This document shows positions 45,510 through 55,323 of a DNA stretch of 64,000 nucleotides, piece by piece (positions within the stretch are counted from its first letter, which is position 1; every line of letters begins with the position of its first letter). Origin of the DNA: Bacteroides bouchesdurhonensis (GTDB lineage Bacteria > Bacteroidota > Bacteroidia > Bacteroidales > Bacteroidaceae). The DNA is taken from the NCBI RefSeq assembly GCF_900155865.1, contig NZ_LT707006.1:765626-829625 (forward strand), read 5' to 3'. The notes beneath the pieces were generated by a model. The model searched no databases and was not told where the DNA came from. It was given only the letters and a program-made list of their open reading frames with translations. The position numbers and the translations under genes are program-made.

Positions 45510-46202
45510 TTATTTACGAATAGATTTGGCTTTTACAACTTTACGATAAGAAACATTTTCGTTATCTTTAAATTGAATCATTCTATATTTATTTCCACCA
45601 ACATAATAAGACCCTCCAGCACCATATGGTCCTTCATACGTAAATGTCACTTCAATATTATGATAGCAATTATTCATATAATCATTTCTTGGGCGAGTGC
45701 TCTTTACAAACATCATCTTAAAATCTTCATACGAATATTCTACAAAATAGGCATCAGGACATGTTACGTTAAGTATTCTTTTCTCCCAACCAGCTTCATC
45801 AAAAAGAGGCTCCAATAATACTTCCATTACAGTTCCCTCAATACCACTAGAAGTATATCCTGCAATAGTTCTTAATAACTCTTCAAAAGCATCTGCAATG
45901 GCTTGCATTTTATCTGTCGTATCATAAAACAGTCTCACTTTATAATTATCCCATTTTGAAAGAACTTCATATTTGTTAGATTGTATTTCTTTATATATTG
46001 TATTCAATTCCTTTAATTGATTAAATACAATTATTGTGTTGCTATGGTTATTAGGAAATTTCAAAAAAGATGCAGAAGCATCTAACAATAAATCATTTAC
46101 CTTTTCCAATTCATTCAAACTTCTGTCATAATCATCTTGTGAGAACGAAGGAATAGTACATATCAAACACACAAAAAATATAAGCAATTTCATTCTTCTC
46201 AT
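45510..46202 (-). CDS. Hypothetical secreted protein, cargo operon, IME copy 2
   Basis: Duplicate of 33537-34229: signal peptide ending SFSQ, 230 residues, first gene of the operon. Confidence 0.7.
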   Translation of the reverse strand: MRRMKLLIFFVCLICTIPSFSQDDYDRSLNELEKVNDLLLDASASFLKFPNNHSNTIIVFNQLKELNTIYKEIQSNKYEVLSKWDNYKVRLFYDTTDKMQAIADAFEELLRTIAGYTSSGIEGTVMEVLLEPLFDEAGWEKRILNVTCPDAYFVEYSYEDFKMMFVKSTRPRNDYMNNCYHNIEVTFTYEGPYGAGGSYYVGGNKYRMIQFKDNENVSYRKVVKAKSIRK

Positions 46203-46343
46203 TTTACAATTAAATTTATTCTACAATCAGAGTATTTAATTAAAGTATAGCCTTTTAGATTACATATACAATAATCATCTAATATCAAATATAAAATTTA
46301 TTATTCTTCTCAATATCCAAGAAAAGATAATATTAAATTATAA

Positions 46344-46487
46344 AGCGTGGAACTGTAATGCCACGTCTTTGAATGAAGGTCCTGAGAAAACCTTTGTGTA
46401 CAGATGTAACAATAGCAGCCCACGCTATAGCGTGAGAACCACTATGCTATTCTTGTACACGTTTGAAAGTTTCTCAGGTTTTCATTC
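46344..46487 (-). ncRNA. Candidate structured RNA/leader upstream of the cargo operon (copy 2)
   Basis: Duplicate of 34371-34514, with the same palindrome centre CACGCTATAGCGTG. Confidence 0.5.
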
Positions 46488-46601
46488 GCAAGAAATAAGC
46501 ATAACGCTTCTTCTAAATTTTAATATGTCTTGGACAGAGTTGTCTCAATCCGCTTACAAAGATATTTAATTTTATTGAGATACAATCAAATACTATCAAT
46601 A

Positions 46602-48005
46602 TTACATTCTGAATCCTCTACTTTTTCTTGATTCTTCCGTTGATTGTCGTAAACCTTGCCTTAATTTCTCCCATTGCTCTTTGAACCATTCGCTGATTGG
46701 TTGTCGGTTTATAGTTAGCACCAATTTGTTATCATCAACCGAACTTTTCTCCACTTTGAAAACATCATTCTTTATTTCAAATCTTCGTCTATGCTCTTCG
46801 GAATAGACTTTTCCATTGCATCTGATAGCTTCCTTTTTGGTCAAAAGACTGTTTACCATGTCTTTGGTAAATCCGATGGCATAGCAGAGTTTTTCCATTT
46901 TCAACATTTCTTTGAGCAATGGGAACCAGTTGAACGCTTTTTCAAGAATGGCGTTCAATCGTGATATTTCCTTGTCTTTGGCTTCAAGTTCTTGATGATG
47001 TATTTCTTGAAGATTGCGAATCTGCTTGCCATGCTGTTCCTGCATTTGTTGCATCTTGACTTTTAATTCATCAATGCCCTTGTCACGCTTGGCTATTTCA
47101 TGCCGTAAACTCTCGTTGGCTTGCTCCAAATCTTTCAATTTTCCGCTGCCGAAAAGAGAACCGACGCCACTTGCTATGGCTGTGGCTGCATCAGTGGCTA
47201 CACTTTTGAGCTTGTCGGTGCGTATCTCCGATTTTACCTGTTTGAGTTCCTGTTCGGCAAGGCTTACCTGTTGCTCCTTGTGTCGCTTGGTTTCCTCTAT
47301 ACGTTGCAGTTCGGCTTTCTGCTTCTCAATGATGAAGTCGTTTCGTTCCAGATGCTCTTTGCCTGTAACAGCTTTTGCCTGCCCACGTTCCATCAGGAGA
47401 ATATCGGAAGCAAGGGTCTGCATGGTTGCCATATCCTCGTCATTGAGCTTTCGGCTCTTTCCGGTTTCGTGGTTCATCCAGTCGAAAACGATATGTGCAT
47501 GATAATTCGGCTTGAACCATCTGCTCCCGACCTGAAAACTTTCCCTGTCTTCCGCTTCCGGCTGACCGTTCAGCCAATGCCCTTCGTCTTTGTGCAGGAA
47601 AATTTGTAATGGAGTGATGCCCCAGCGTCTTTGACACTCTTCACCGAATTTGCGTACATCAGCCAGTGTGGTATCCGGTCTGATGAGCAATACTCCTTCA
47701 CGGATGGGTGAACATCCCGCCACCTTGATAATTTTTCCATTCTTTCCCTTGCGTTCCCTTTCCTTTTCCTGCATGGCACGTCCGGTCTTTTCCTTGACCA
47801 TTTGCTTGATATTGTCATAATGAGTTCGCAGTTCGGGAGTGCCGAAGTCGGGATTTATCCACTGTTCGTTGTCGGTGGAAAGTTCGGGAACGACATAGAT
47901 TCTGGACTCCCCGATATTACGCATATACTCGGCAGTCCTTCGGTTGTGCGCCTCGCTCGATGCGATTCTGCAAGGCTTGATATGTATGCTTGATTTTGTT
48001 GCCAT
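46602..48005 (-). CDS. MobV-type relaxase, IME copy 2
   Basis: Duplicate of 34629-36032; HKDEGH and YHAHIVFDWMN motifs intact, so either copy could mobilise the array. Confidence 0.9.
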   Translation of the reverse strand: MATKSSIHIKPCRIASSEAHNRRTAEYMRNIGESRIYVVPELSTDNEQWINPDFGTPELRTHYDNIKQMVKEKTGRAMQEKERERKGKNGKIIKVAGCSPIREGVLLIRPDTTLADVRKFGEECQRRWGITPLQIFLHKDEGHWLNGQPEAEDRESFQVGSRWFKPNYHAHIVFDWMNHETGKSRKLNDEDMATMQTLASDILLMERGQAKAVTGKEHLERNDFIIEKQKAELQRIEETKRHKEQQVSLAEQELKQVKSEIRTDKLKSVATDAATAIASGVGSLFGSGKLKDLEQANESLRHEIAKRDKGIDELKVKMQQMQEQHGKQIRNLQEIHHQELEAKDKEISRLNAILEKAFNWFPLLKEMLKMEKLCYAIGFTKDMVNSLLTKKEAIRCNGKVYSEEHRRRFEIKNDVFKVEKSSVDDNKLVLTINRQPISEWFKEQWEKLRQGLRQSTEESRKSRGFRM

Positions 48006-48215
48006 AGCTTCTTTTCTTTGTTTGCAATTGATTATTCTGCTCGCTTTCGCAGAGGGGTTCTTAGGGGTAACCCATAAGCGGAGATTGCAAAGAGAGGGTC
48101 ACTCTTTGCTCGGGGTTCTCAGGGGTGAAACACCCTGAGTGGGTCATTAGGGCAAAGCCCTAATCCCCTCGGGAGAGCCCACAACTACGAAAGCGGAGCG
48201 TGTAGTTATAGTGGG
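48006..48215. other. oriT candidate (copy 2)
   Basis: Duplicate of 36033-36242. Two oriT copies in direct repeat would permit transfer of a single unit starting at one and ending at the other. Confidence 0.55.
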
Positions 48216-49172
48216 CTATAACCGAAAGCCGTTTTTCTTTTTCGGTGACTGGCTGCTCACTCCTTTGACGGATTGGACTTGCCTTTTTCTTTCAACCTGT
48301 TTCTGTAAGTATTCGTTCAAGTCCTTGCATCCTCTGTAAATCTGCGAAGCGTCCCGGATGTATCGGTCTCTGCCGTATTCCATGCGGATTTGCCGGAGTG
48401 CTTCCATTCCTGCATGGTCGTTGTCTAAAAAGCAGTGGATGCGTTCGTAATTGCCCAACGGATAGAGAGCTTTGTTTACATTCGATACTGAGTTCAATAC
48501 AATGTAGTCCTGCCCGTCCAATTCCGGATAATTTGGGCAGCTCTCTTGTCTCAATGTCAAAAAGGAGAGGTAGTCCATAAATCCCTCGAACACATAACAG
48601 GTATTCCTCGCTTTCCCAGACTGTCTGATGTGGGAGATTTCCTTTGGAGCGATGCAGCCCTTGAAATAGCGGTTGCGAACCTCAAACCCACCCGAAGCAT
48701 TGGGAAAGGCGATGGCAAAGTACCGCTTGCCGTTGTGGGTGAAACGGGCTTCACTACATTCTCTTTTCGCCAGTTCTGTATTTATTCTTCTACCTTGCAA
48801 GTAGGCAAGCAGGGCAGGAGATGACAGCGGAACAATCTCCAACTGTTGGAAACTCGGCTCAGAAGAGCTTTGCTTGCCAAAAGAAAAAGATACCGGGCGC
48901 ACGTGCGGTGTCTGCTCTGCTATCCGTTTCAAGATGTAAGGTACATGGTCGGTAGCGTACAGATGTGCAGCCAGTGCAATGATGTTTCCGCCCTTTCCCA
49001 AACCGAAGTCATACCATTGTTCACGTTCGGTATTCACTTTGAACGATGCTTCACTCTCTTCCCGAAACGGAGATTTGTACCAAAGGTTGATACCTTGTTG
49101 TTTTACTGGTGAATAACCCAAGCTGTGCAGGTAGTCGGCTATTCGTATGCTTTTAGCTTCTTCTATTGTCAT
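48216..49172 (-). CDS. DNA primase (CHC2-like plus Toprim), IME copy 2
   Basis: Duplicate of 36243-37199; Toprim motifs EGFMDYLSF and FLDNDHAGMEAL intact. Confidence 0.87.
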   Translation of the reverse strand: MTIEEAKSIRIADYLHSLGYSPVKQQGINLWYKSPFREESEASFKVNTEREQWYDFGLGKGGNIIALAAHLYATDHVPYILKRIAEQTPHVRPVSFSFGKQSSSEPSFQQLEIVPLSSPALLAYLQGRRINTELAKRECSEARFTHNGKRYFAIAFPNASGGFEVRNRYFKGCIAPKEISHIRQSGKARNTCYVFEGFMDYLSFLTLRQESCPNYPELDGQDYIVLNSVSNVNKALYPLGNYERIHCFLDNDHAGMEALRQIRMEYGRDRYIRDASQIYRGCKDLNEYLQKQVERKRQVQSVKGVSSQSPKKKNGFRL

Positions 49173-49404
49173 TTTCTTGCGGATTTGTTGGTGAATGAAA
49201 AAATGATGATTTGATGAATTTGGAATTTAACACACTGTTAAACAGCGTTATATCGGCTCATCTTTTTCTCATCAGATTGCTTGCCAAAAGAGAAATGATG
49301 TTTTCTTTTTTCATCAGCAATCGTTGTTGATGAGTGTTTGATGAATACATATCTATCTGTAAGGCAATATATTACTCCCCTTATTCATCATTTCATCAAA
49401 ATAA
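49173..49404. other. TGATGA-rich origin candidate (copy 2)
   Basis: Duplicate of 37200-37431; no gene. Confidence 0.4.
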
Positions 49405-50595
49405 TTAGATAGCGGTCAGTTGTTCTTTCGTTACCGTATAAAACCGACCAGTTTTCCTTTTCGGCTCATAGTGGCACTCACGATGGGGTGCGAACTCATA
49501 AGCGGTGTAGGATAGCGAATTGTGTGCGGAAGTAAGTTTCCATACTTCCTGCACAACTTTCCTCACTTGATACTTTTCAACCTTGACCTGTGAATAGAGT
49601 AGCAAGGTTACAAGGTCGTTCAGGCAGAATGATACGCTTTCCACGTTCATGTTCGACATGATGTCAAGCAACAACTCGGTCATTTCTATTTCCAGTCGGT
49701 TGCGGTTGCTTCGGATTATTTTCTGCAAGGCTGCGGTATGTGTCAGTCTTGGGTTGAACCACATACGGCTTTCCTGTGTTGTGGATAGTTCCCTTTGGAT
49801 CAGGAAATAAAGAAATGCGGGTATTTCCGCTTTTAGCTTTTGCAGAAAGTTGGTATCATCACTCTGCAACGGCATTATCTTCCGCACCCAGTAGCGTGTT
49901 TCTCCTGCGTCTATGAGTATGGGCAGATATTCGTTGTTGGAACATAGCACGAACTTGGCGAAGAAAGCAATCTCCGTTCGGTCTTTGCCTTTGGCTTCCA
50001 CCTTGTAGGTGAAAGTGGTGCTCAGGTTTTTCAACCGTTCGCTGTCTTCCCTGCGGTTGAGCAAAACTTCGTCCACAACGATTAGCAGCTTTCCTGCCCA
50101 GTCGGAATTGAACTGGCTGCGGAAATCTTCGTTGGTGTTGAAAGTCACGTTGTTCTCAAACACGGCTTTCAGGAAGTTCAAGAACGTGCTTTTGCCTGTG
50201 TTGCGTTCTTCTGAAACAAGTAGGACAATAGGCAGCTTCTGTGTCGGCTGTAGATACAGCAGTTGCATATAGTCCATACCCAGCTCGTATTGTTCCCCGA
50301 AGATGTGCCGCATCAAGGATTGGATGTGGGAGAAGTCCCCCTGCTGCGGTTTATGCTTTATAGGCTCGTAAAGGTTCAGAAATCCCTCAATCTCCTTTTG
50401 GTAGTTCAAATGGTTGGGAACGGTGCAAAAGCCGTCATACTTGGGGACGGTGGCAAGATAGTTCTTTCCATAGTCCTGCCGTAATGTGCTGTTGTTCCAT
50501 ACGACACGTTTCTTTTCATAACCGCCATTAGCGCATGGCTGATTGACCACCTTGTACAAAGTTGTTCCTACGCGCATATATTCTTCCTCCTTCAT
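49405..50595 (-). CDS. Primase-helicase-type ATPase, IME copy 2
   Basis: Duplicate of 37432-38622; Walker A ERNTGKS and Walker B LLIVVDE intact. Confidence 0.85.
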   Translation of the reverse strand: MKEEEYMRVGTTLYKVVNQPCANGGYEKKRVVWNNSTLRQDYGKNYLATVPKYDGFCTVPNHLNYQKEIEGFLNLYEPIKHKPQQGDFSHIQSLMRHIFGEQYELGMDYMQLLYLQPTQKLPIVLLVSEERNTGKSTFLNFLKAVFENNVTFNTNEDFRSQFNSDWAGKLLIVVDEVLLNRREDSERLKNLSTTFTYKVEAKGKDRTEIAFFAKFVLCSNNEYLPILIDAGETRYWVRKIMPLQSDDTNFLQKLKAEIPAFLYFLIQRELSTTQESRMWFNPRLTHTAALQKIIRSNRNRLEIEMTELLLDIMSNMNVESVSFCLNDLVTLLLYSQVKVEKYQVRKVVQEVWKLTSAHNSLSYTAYEFAPHRECHYEPKRKTGRFYTVTKEQLTAI

Positions 50596-50599
50596 AGGC

Positions 50600-50914
50600 T
50601 TAGATTAAAGGGTTGTGTTCACCTAAAATTCTCTGAATGTCGGATTGTCGGTATCTGACCTTGTTTCCAACCTTTACAGGCTTCAGATAGTTTTTCTTAG
50701 ACCAGTGCCAGAGTGTGGTATCACAAACACCGCACATCTTTTTCACTTCCTCTTTGGTTAGATACTTCTCCTTTCTTGCTTCCGCAATGGCGGTAGAAAG
50801 TTCATGCTTCGCACGGCTGATTAACTGGTTGGAGAATAATAGCAAATCTTCTCCTGTTACTTCCAACTTGATGTTGCCGTTTCCGTTTTGGATAATTGCC
50901 AATATGTCTGTCAT
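50600..50914 (-). CDS. Helix-turn-helix excisionase-like protein, IME copy 2
   Basis: Duplicate of 38627-38941; 104 residues, HTH_17 pattern. Confidence 0.85.
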   Translation of the reverse strand: MTDILAIIQNGNGNIKLEVTGEDLLLFSNQLISRAKHELSTAIAEARKEKYLTKEEVKKMCGVCDTTLWHWSKKNYLKPVKVGNKVRYRQSDIQRILGEHNPLI

Positions 50915-50968
50915 AGGCTTCTTGAAACTGCCGGTTGTAAGACTTCCCGTTTCGGCAGTATTATAAAC

Positions 50969-50999
50969 GAAAAGCCACTACCCCGATTAGGATAGTGGC
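50969..50999 (-). terminator. Terminator after the integrase operon (copy 2)
   Basis: Duplicate of 38996-39026. Confidence 0.8.
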
Positions 51000-51083
51000 G
51001 CAAATATATAATGAAAATCAATCGTAAAACAATGATATTCAATTCGTTAAATTCGTAAAAACGAAAAGCGAATTAAACGAACT

Positions 51084-52025
51084 TCAATTGGATAGATAGG
51101 CTTTCAATTCCTCGATGGCTTCATGGTCTTCACCAATGTCTTTTACCAGTTTCTTGCTGTTTCCAAACGGAGAAGTGAGATTTCTGTATGCTTTCTGGAT
51201 GCCTCTTTCGTGGACGATTTCTTGTTCCTTGAACTGCTCGTACAGTGCGTTTCTGAAAGTCTTGATGGGACACTTCCGCATGAATCGGTATTCCACCAGT
51301 GCGATAAACAGTCGTGCTATATCTGTTTCCGTAGCATGGGTTTTCAATCGTGTGCCAATTCTTTCAATCAGTATGTCATGCCTTTCTATCAGAAGTTCGG
51401 GCAACGTGCGTGTGTCGGCTTTGCGCCCTGCGGTCTTTGGCTGTTCTTCCTGCAGCATATCTGTTTCTTCCTCGTCCATGTCTTCATCTTCTTCTATTGC
51501 CCATTCCACAAGAGAGTTTTCCTCAATGGCTTTCTGCTGCTTCCTGAATACTTGCCAGTCCTCTTTGGTTCTCATGCCATTGGCGATGCTTTTTCTGATA
51601 ATGAATTTGACCATGCCGGAAACAAGCCATTTGTATAAGGTGGGAATATCCTTTCTTTTGGTCAGTTCCTCACCCTGTTCCACCATGCACTCATAGCTTC
51701 GTCCGTAATAGAGCCATGCAAGCATGGCAGGAACAATGCTTCTCTTATTCGGGGTATGAAACTCATTCACTATTTTCTCGGCAAGGTCTGATTGTAAAAG
51801 AACATTTTCCAGTTCCTCGAAATCAGGGTTTCTATCATCGCCTATTCTCTTGCGTGCTGCTTCTTTATATTTCGGAACAAGCCTTACAGCCGTATTGAAA
51901 ATATTGAAGAACCCTTTGAACTTCTTGTCGTTCATTTCTTCTACAAAATCAGCATATTCATTCGGATGGCTGTCGAGCCATTCCTTTATCAGTCTTTTGA
52001 AATTATCATATTCCTGTTGTCCCAT
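51084..52025 (-). CDS. Conserved hypothetical element protein downstream of integrase, IME copy 2
   Basis: Duplicate of 39111-40052; acidic linker at ~190-207, 7 bp after the integrase stop. Confidence 0.7.
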   Translation of the reverse strand: MGQQEYDNFKRLIKEWLDSHPNEYADFVEEMNDKKFKGFFNIFNTAVRLVPKYKEAARKRIGDDRNPDFEELENVLLQSDLAEKIVNEFHTPNKRSIVPAMLAWLYYGRSYECMVEQGEELTKRKDIPTLYKWLVSGMVKFIIRKSIANGMRTKEDWQVFRKQQKAIEENSLVEWAIEEDEDMDEEETDMLQEEQPKTAGRKADTRTLPELLIERHDILIERIGTRLKTHATETDIARLFIALVEYRFMRKCPIKTFRNALYEQFKEQEIVHERGIQKAYRNLTSPFGNSKKLVKDIGEDHEAIEELKAYLSN

Positions 52026-52032
52026 ACAAGTA

Positions 52033-53370
52033 TCAGTCTAATAGTTTTACAAGGTCTTTCTTCATTTCTTCGTCAATATCCCTGTATCGTCTGAAAGCTT
52101 TGCTTCCCTCCTTGTGTCCCGACAGTGCGGAAACAAGGTTCGGGTCTTTCACTTTTTTATAGATATTGCCGATAAACGTACGTCTTGCCAGATGGCTGCT
52201 TGCCACTTCATAAATAGGTCGTTTGATTTCGTTGTGCGTCAACGGGTCTAAGATTGTTACGATGCGGTCAACTCCAGCTAATTTGAATATCTTTTTTATG
52301 GCATCATTGTACTTTTGCTCGGATATGAACGGCAACAGTTTTCCCTCATATTCTTTGTAGCGTTCAAGGATTTCTTTCGCTTTGTCGTTAAGTGGAACAC
52401 GTACCGTAACCGGATTCCCCTCTTTGGTTTTCTTGGGAATATATTCTATGGCTTCATTGACCACATTTAGTTTGGTCATTCGGTACAGGTCGCTCACCCT
52501 GCATCCTATCAGTGTCTGAAATATGAATATATCCCTCTGTATTGCCAGTTGTGGGGTGGCAGAAAGGTCTGCATTAAAAATCCTGTCCCTTTCTTCGAGT
52601 GTTATATAATAAGGTGTGCCATATGTACACTCCTCTATCGGAAACTTGTCGAAAGGTCTGTTTGTGGTGCGTTTGTTATCGAAGCACCACAGGAAGAATG
52701 TGCGTATTCTTGAAAAACAGTCTATCAGCGTGTTCTTGCTTCTGGGCTGTGGTGTCCTCTTTTCGGGAATGGCTTCATAAATGCTTGGGTAAAGTTCATA
52801 ATACTGGTATTCGTTCTGAAAGAAATCCCACATATCCCGAAGCGTGTCAGGTGTTACCAAATCCACGTCAAAGATAAAGCCCTTTTGTCCTCTCTTTGTA
52901 GCCCTTACATATAGTTCATAACGCAGTAAGGCTCTTTTGACAACCCGGAAATTTTTCTTTCGTACTTCCGACAAAGGGTGCTTGTTTAGAAATTCATCGA
53001 ATAGTTCTCCAATGGTAGGCTTGATAACCACTTCCTCCGGCAAAAAATATTTTTCAGGATGGTAAAATTTATCAAGTGTTGTTTTTAGCCATTCTTTGTC
53101 TATTGCTTCCTTTTCTTGTTGATATACCTTCTCGATATAGGTTTTCAACTGGCGTATCTCTTCATTTATATGGGTACGCATTTCTTCATTGCAGACAGCT
53201 TTCGTTTTTACACATTCGTCTTTATCATCCCATAGATTGGGATTGATGGCTAACTGAGTAGGAGCAACGGAGTCTAACTGCCTTCCGTTTCTAAAACGGA
53301 CATAGATTGTAGCCATGGATTCTGTATCATATCGTTTGGCTGCTTTTTTAATGATAAAGGTTACTTTCAT
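52033..53370 (-). CDS. int: Tyrosine recombinase (integrase), IME copy 2
   Basis: Duplicate of 40060-41397; all catalytic residues (R, HLAR, H, Y) intact. Confidence 0.95.
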   Translation of the reverse strand: MKVTFIIKKAAKRYDTESMATIYVRFRNGRQLDSVAPTQLAINPNLWDDKDECVKTKAVCNEEMRTHINEEIRQLKTYIEKVYQQEKEAIDKEWLKTTLDKFYHPEKYFLPEEVVIKPTIGELFDEFLNKHPLSEVRKKNFRVVKRALLRYELYVRATKRGQKGFIFDVDLVTPDTLRDMWDFFQNEYQYYELYPSIYEAIPEKRTPQPRSKNTLIDCFSRIRTFFLWCFDNKRTTNRPFDKFPIEECTYGTPYYITLEERDRIFNADLSATPQLAIQRDIFIFQTLIGCRVSDLYRMTKLNVVNEAIEYIPKKTKEGNPVTVRVPLNDKAKEILERYKEYEGKLLPFISEQKYNDAIKKIFKLAGVDRIVTILDPLTHNEIKRPIYEVASSHLARRTFIGNIYKKVKDPNLVSALSGHKEGSKAFRRYRDIDEEMKKDLVKLLD

Positions 53371-53411
53371 AGACTTTCAGGTTGAATTTTACTCTGCTGC
53401 AAATATAGATA

Positions 53412-53555
53412 TTTTCCCCACATTTTCCCCACATCTGCTAAATATTTTGCAATTCGATTAACTTGGATTAAAATTTAATAGGATTGTAATATATTGAAAT
53501 ACAGTGTAGTTATGGCGTTTTTTCGCGTTTTTCTTTTTACCCACATTTTCCCCAC
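53412..53555. repeat. Integrase arm-type site candidates, right end of copy 2
   Basis: Duplicates of 41439-41460 and 41566-41582. Confidence 0.6.
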
Positions 53556-53572
53556 TTTAATTATTTCAAATG

Positions 53573-53585
53573 CGGGTCTGGGTAC
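53573..53585 (+). repeat. attR core of the tandem IME array
   Basis: CGGGTCTGGGTAC followed by TGAAGCGGAG, the sequence that originally followed tRNA-Leu. Confidence 0.95.
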
Positions 53586-53587
53586 TG

Positions 53588-53622
53588 AAGCGGAGAAAGT
53601 TGAAAAACTCTCTCCGTTTTTC
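53588..53622 (+). terminator. Displaced original terminator of tRNA-Leu
   Basis: CGGAGAAAGTT, GAAA loop, AACTCTCTCCG (one mismatch), then TTTTTC. Joined to base 29639 it would sit 6 bp after the tRNA; the IME array has moved it ~24 kb away. It lies inside the antisense coding sequence of the serine recombinase. Confidence 0.75.
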
Positions 53623-54425
53623 TTTTCTACTCCTCGTAACTCGTTGGTTTGCTGATAGATTAAATCAAGAACTTTATTGTAAGAATTGGTTCGATATGTT
53701 TTTCCATCAAATTCGATTTTTTCGGGAAACATCGAACTTATCAGCTTAATTTTCACCCCTACAGACGCATTTCTTATATAGCTATCTATATTGTTTATCA
53801 GATTGATAGAGTAGTTTAGTTTTGGTTCGATATTACTACGGTTAGGGTTCTCACGCATTTCAATCTGTTGTTGCATGGCTGAGGCTTCTTTGGTGTATCT
53901 CTCCAGCATTCTGTTATATTGTTCTTTGGTTAAATCTCCGTCTAGATATTTATCTTCAATGCTGTTGATGCGTTTTTGGACGGTAGAAAGTTCATTTTGC
54001 AGTGCTGCTGCTTCTTTTTTGCTTTCTCCTTTGCGTTCGTTTTGCAAATCCTTTAGAATTTCGTTATACAAGTCCAATACCGTTTTATTGGGCTTTAATT
54101 GGGCTGTGTATCGAGCGAACTCTTCGTTTACGTTCTCTGCTCTCATTCTTATATGTTTTTGATTGTTGCAGCAAAAGTAGTAGGTGTATTTGCCGCCATT
54201 GCCCGAACTTGTCGCACCAGTTAGGGCACAACCACATACGGGACAGATTAAAAACTTCCGCAAAAATAAGTCAGGATTTATGGCTTTGGATAGTTTAGGT
54301 GTTTTCTTTCTTTTGCCGTCTAATATTTCTTGAACTTTATAGAATGTTTCTTTATCTATAATTGCTTCATGTTCACCGTTTACATAATATTCGGGTTCTC
54401 CTTTGTATGCTGGCACACGAATTTT

Positions 54426-54430
54426 ACCGA
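54426..54430. repeat. Left target duplication of the IS21-family element
   Basis: ACCGA; the matching copy is at 56990-56994. Confidence 0.85.
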
Positions 54431-54531
54431 TGTAATAAGCAAATTTTAAATCGTCATTTTTCGGTAAAGTTAAATCACCATTTAATAATTGAGACTACCA
54501 GTTTATACTATTGATTACATTTTAATGTTGG

Positions 54532-55323
54532 TCATCTTTGGCTGGGGGTACCCCCAGCCAAAGATGCGTCTTTTTCCTCTTCAAAAATGGATTTTCGGTT
54601 TCCCATGCGGTAGCTTTGCCCGGCGAGTTTTATGACCTCGCAGTGATATAACAGCCTGTCCAGAATTGCTGAAGCCAGCACTTCGTCATCCAGCGTTTTG
54701 GCCCATTCGGTGGGTGCCTTGTTCGTGGTAATTATCAGTGAGGCTTTCTCATGAAGCGTGTTGATCAGATTGAAGAATCCTGCGGCATCCTCTTTTTTCA
54801 CCGGGAAGAGCATTATATCATCGATGGCCACCAGATCAGCTTTGAGCAGACGGTTGTATGCACTCATGGCCGAAGGCATCAGCGTTTTCATCTTGATGGT
54901 GTTTATGACATCCTCCATCGTGACCATGTAAGCCTTGTATCCTTGCCCCACAGCCTCGTACACGAGTCCTGCGGCGATAAAGGTCTTGCCTGTTCCGGAA
55001 GGTCCCATGAGTATCAGGTTGTAGTTCTGTTCGAGCCACCCCAGCCGGCGCAGTTCACGCAGTCTTGGTGCGGTTATACCTTGCGAGTAGTTGTGGTCGA
55101 AAAGGTCGAGGTCGTGTCTTGCCGGCAGAGCCGCCGCTTTCAGCCGCCGTTGGAAGTCCTTGCTGTCTCTTTCCTGAACCTCGCGGGAGAGCAGGTCATG
55201 CAGGAACTCGACATGGGTTTTTCCCTGCTCCTGCGCCAGATGAGCTTCAGATTCCAGCAGGCGTGGCAGGGCGTACAGGCGCAGACGCGAGCACAGGTTC
55301 TTGATTTGTTCGTTCGTTATCAT
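54532..55323 (-). CDS. istB: IS21-family helper ATPase IstB
   Basis: 263 residues. AAA+ ATPase with Walker A GPSGTGKTFIAAGL (~residues 106-119) and Walker B ADLVAIDDIMLF; DnaC-like. Family knowledge: IstB loads on target DNA and stimulates the IstA transposase. Its ATG overlaps the istA stop by 4 bp. The last codons run through a perfect 20-bp palindrome at 54541-54560 (GGCTGGGGGTACCCCCAGCC). Confidence 0.94.
   Translation of the reverse strand: MITNEQIKNLCSRLRLYALPRLLESEAHLAQEQGKTHVEFLHDLLSREVQERDSKDFQRRLKAAALPARHDLDLFDHNYSQGITAPRLRELRRLGWLEQNYNLILMGPSGTGKTFIAAGLVYEAVGQGYKAYMVTMEDVINTIKMKTLMPSAMSAYNRLLKADLVAIDDIMLFPVKKEDAAGFFNLINTLHEKASLIITTNKAPTEWAKTLDDEVLASAILDRLLYHCEVIKLAGQSYRMGNRKSIFEEEKDASLAGGTPSQR

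Larger units (their letters stand above)
41613..53585 (+). mobile_element. Integrative mobilizable element, copy 2 (tandem, head-to-tail)
   Basis: The same 11,973-bp unit, offset throughout by 11,973. All predicted proteins are identical in length and sequence to copy 1, and every stretch of DNA I compared matched. The lack of differences implies recent double integration, circle-dimer integration, or a replication-linked duplication. Confidence 0.93.
53475..54430 (-). pseudogene. Large serine recombinase, C-terminal part, separated by IS21-family insertion
   Basis: The frame is open from the IS edge: ...YIGKIRVPAYKGEPEYYVNG, then a zinc ribbon (ICPVCGCALTGA, YFCCNNQ) and a coiled coil (residues around NELSTVQKRINSIEDKYLDG) typical of large serine recombinases. 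Joining it to 56990-57673 across the 5-bp duplication restores a continuous protein of ~540 residues. The last ~35 residues are written by the IME right end: the frame crosses the attR core and stops at 53475. Before IME insertion it would have entered the antisense of tRNA-Leu and ended VPRPGVEPGWK. It is probably inactive because of the IS. Confidence 0.88.

Noticed and set aside
29627..53585. The duplicated 12 kb as an assembly error
   Set aside because: Cannot be excluded from sequence alone, but exact head-to-tail joining at the att core is what site-specific recombination produces, so it is annotated as a real tandem array with a check suggested.
54541..54560. Perfect 20-bp palindrome as a terminator of istB
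   Set aside because: It lies inside the last istB codons and no T-run follows; it may be structural but terminator function is not supported.
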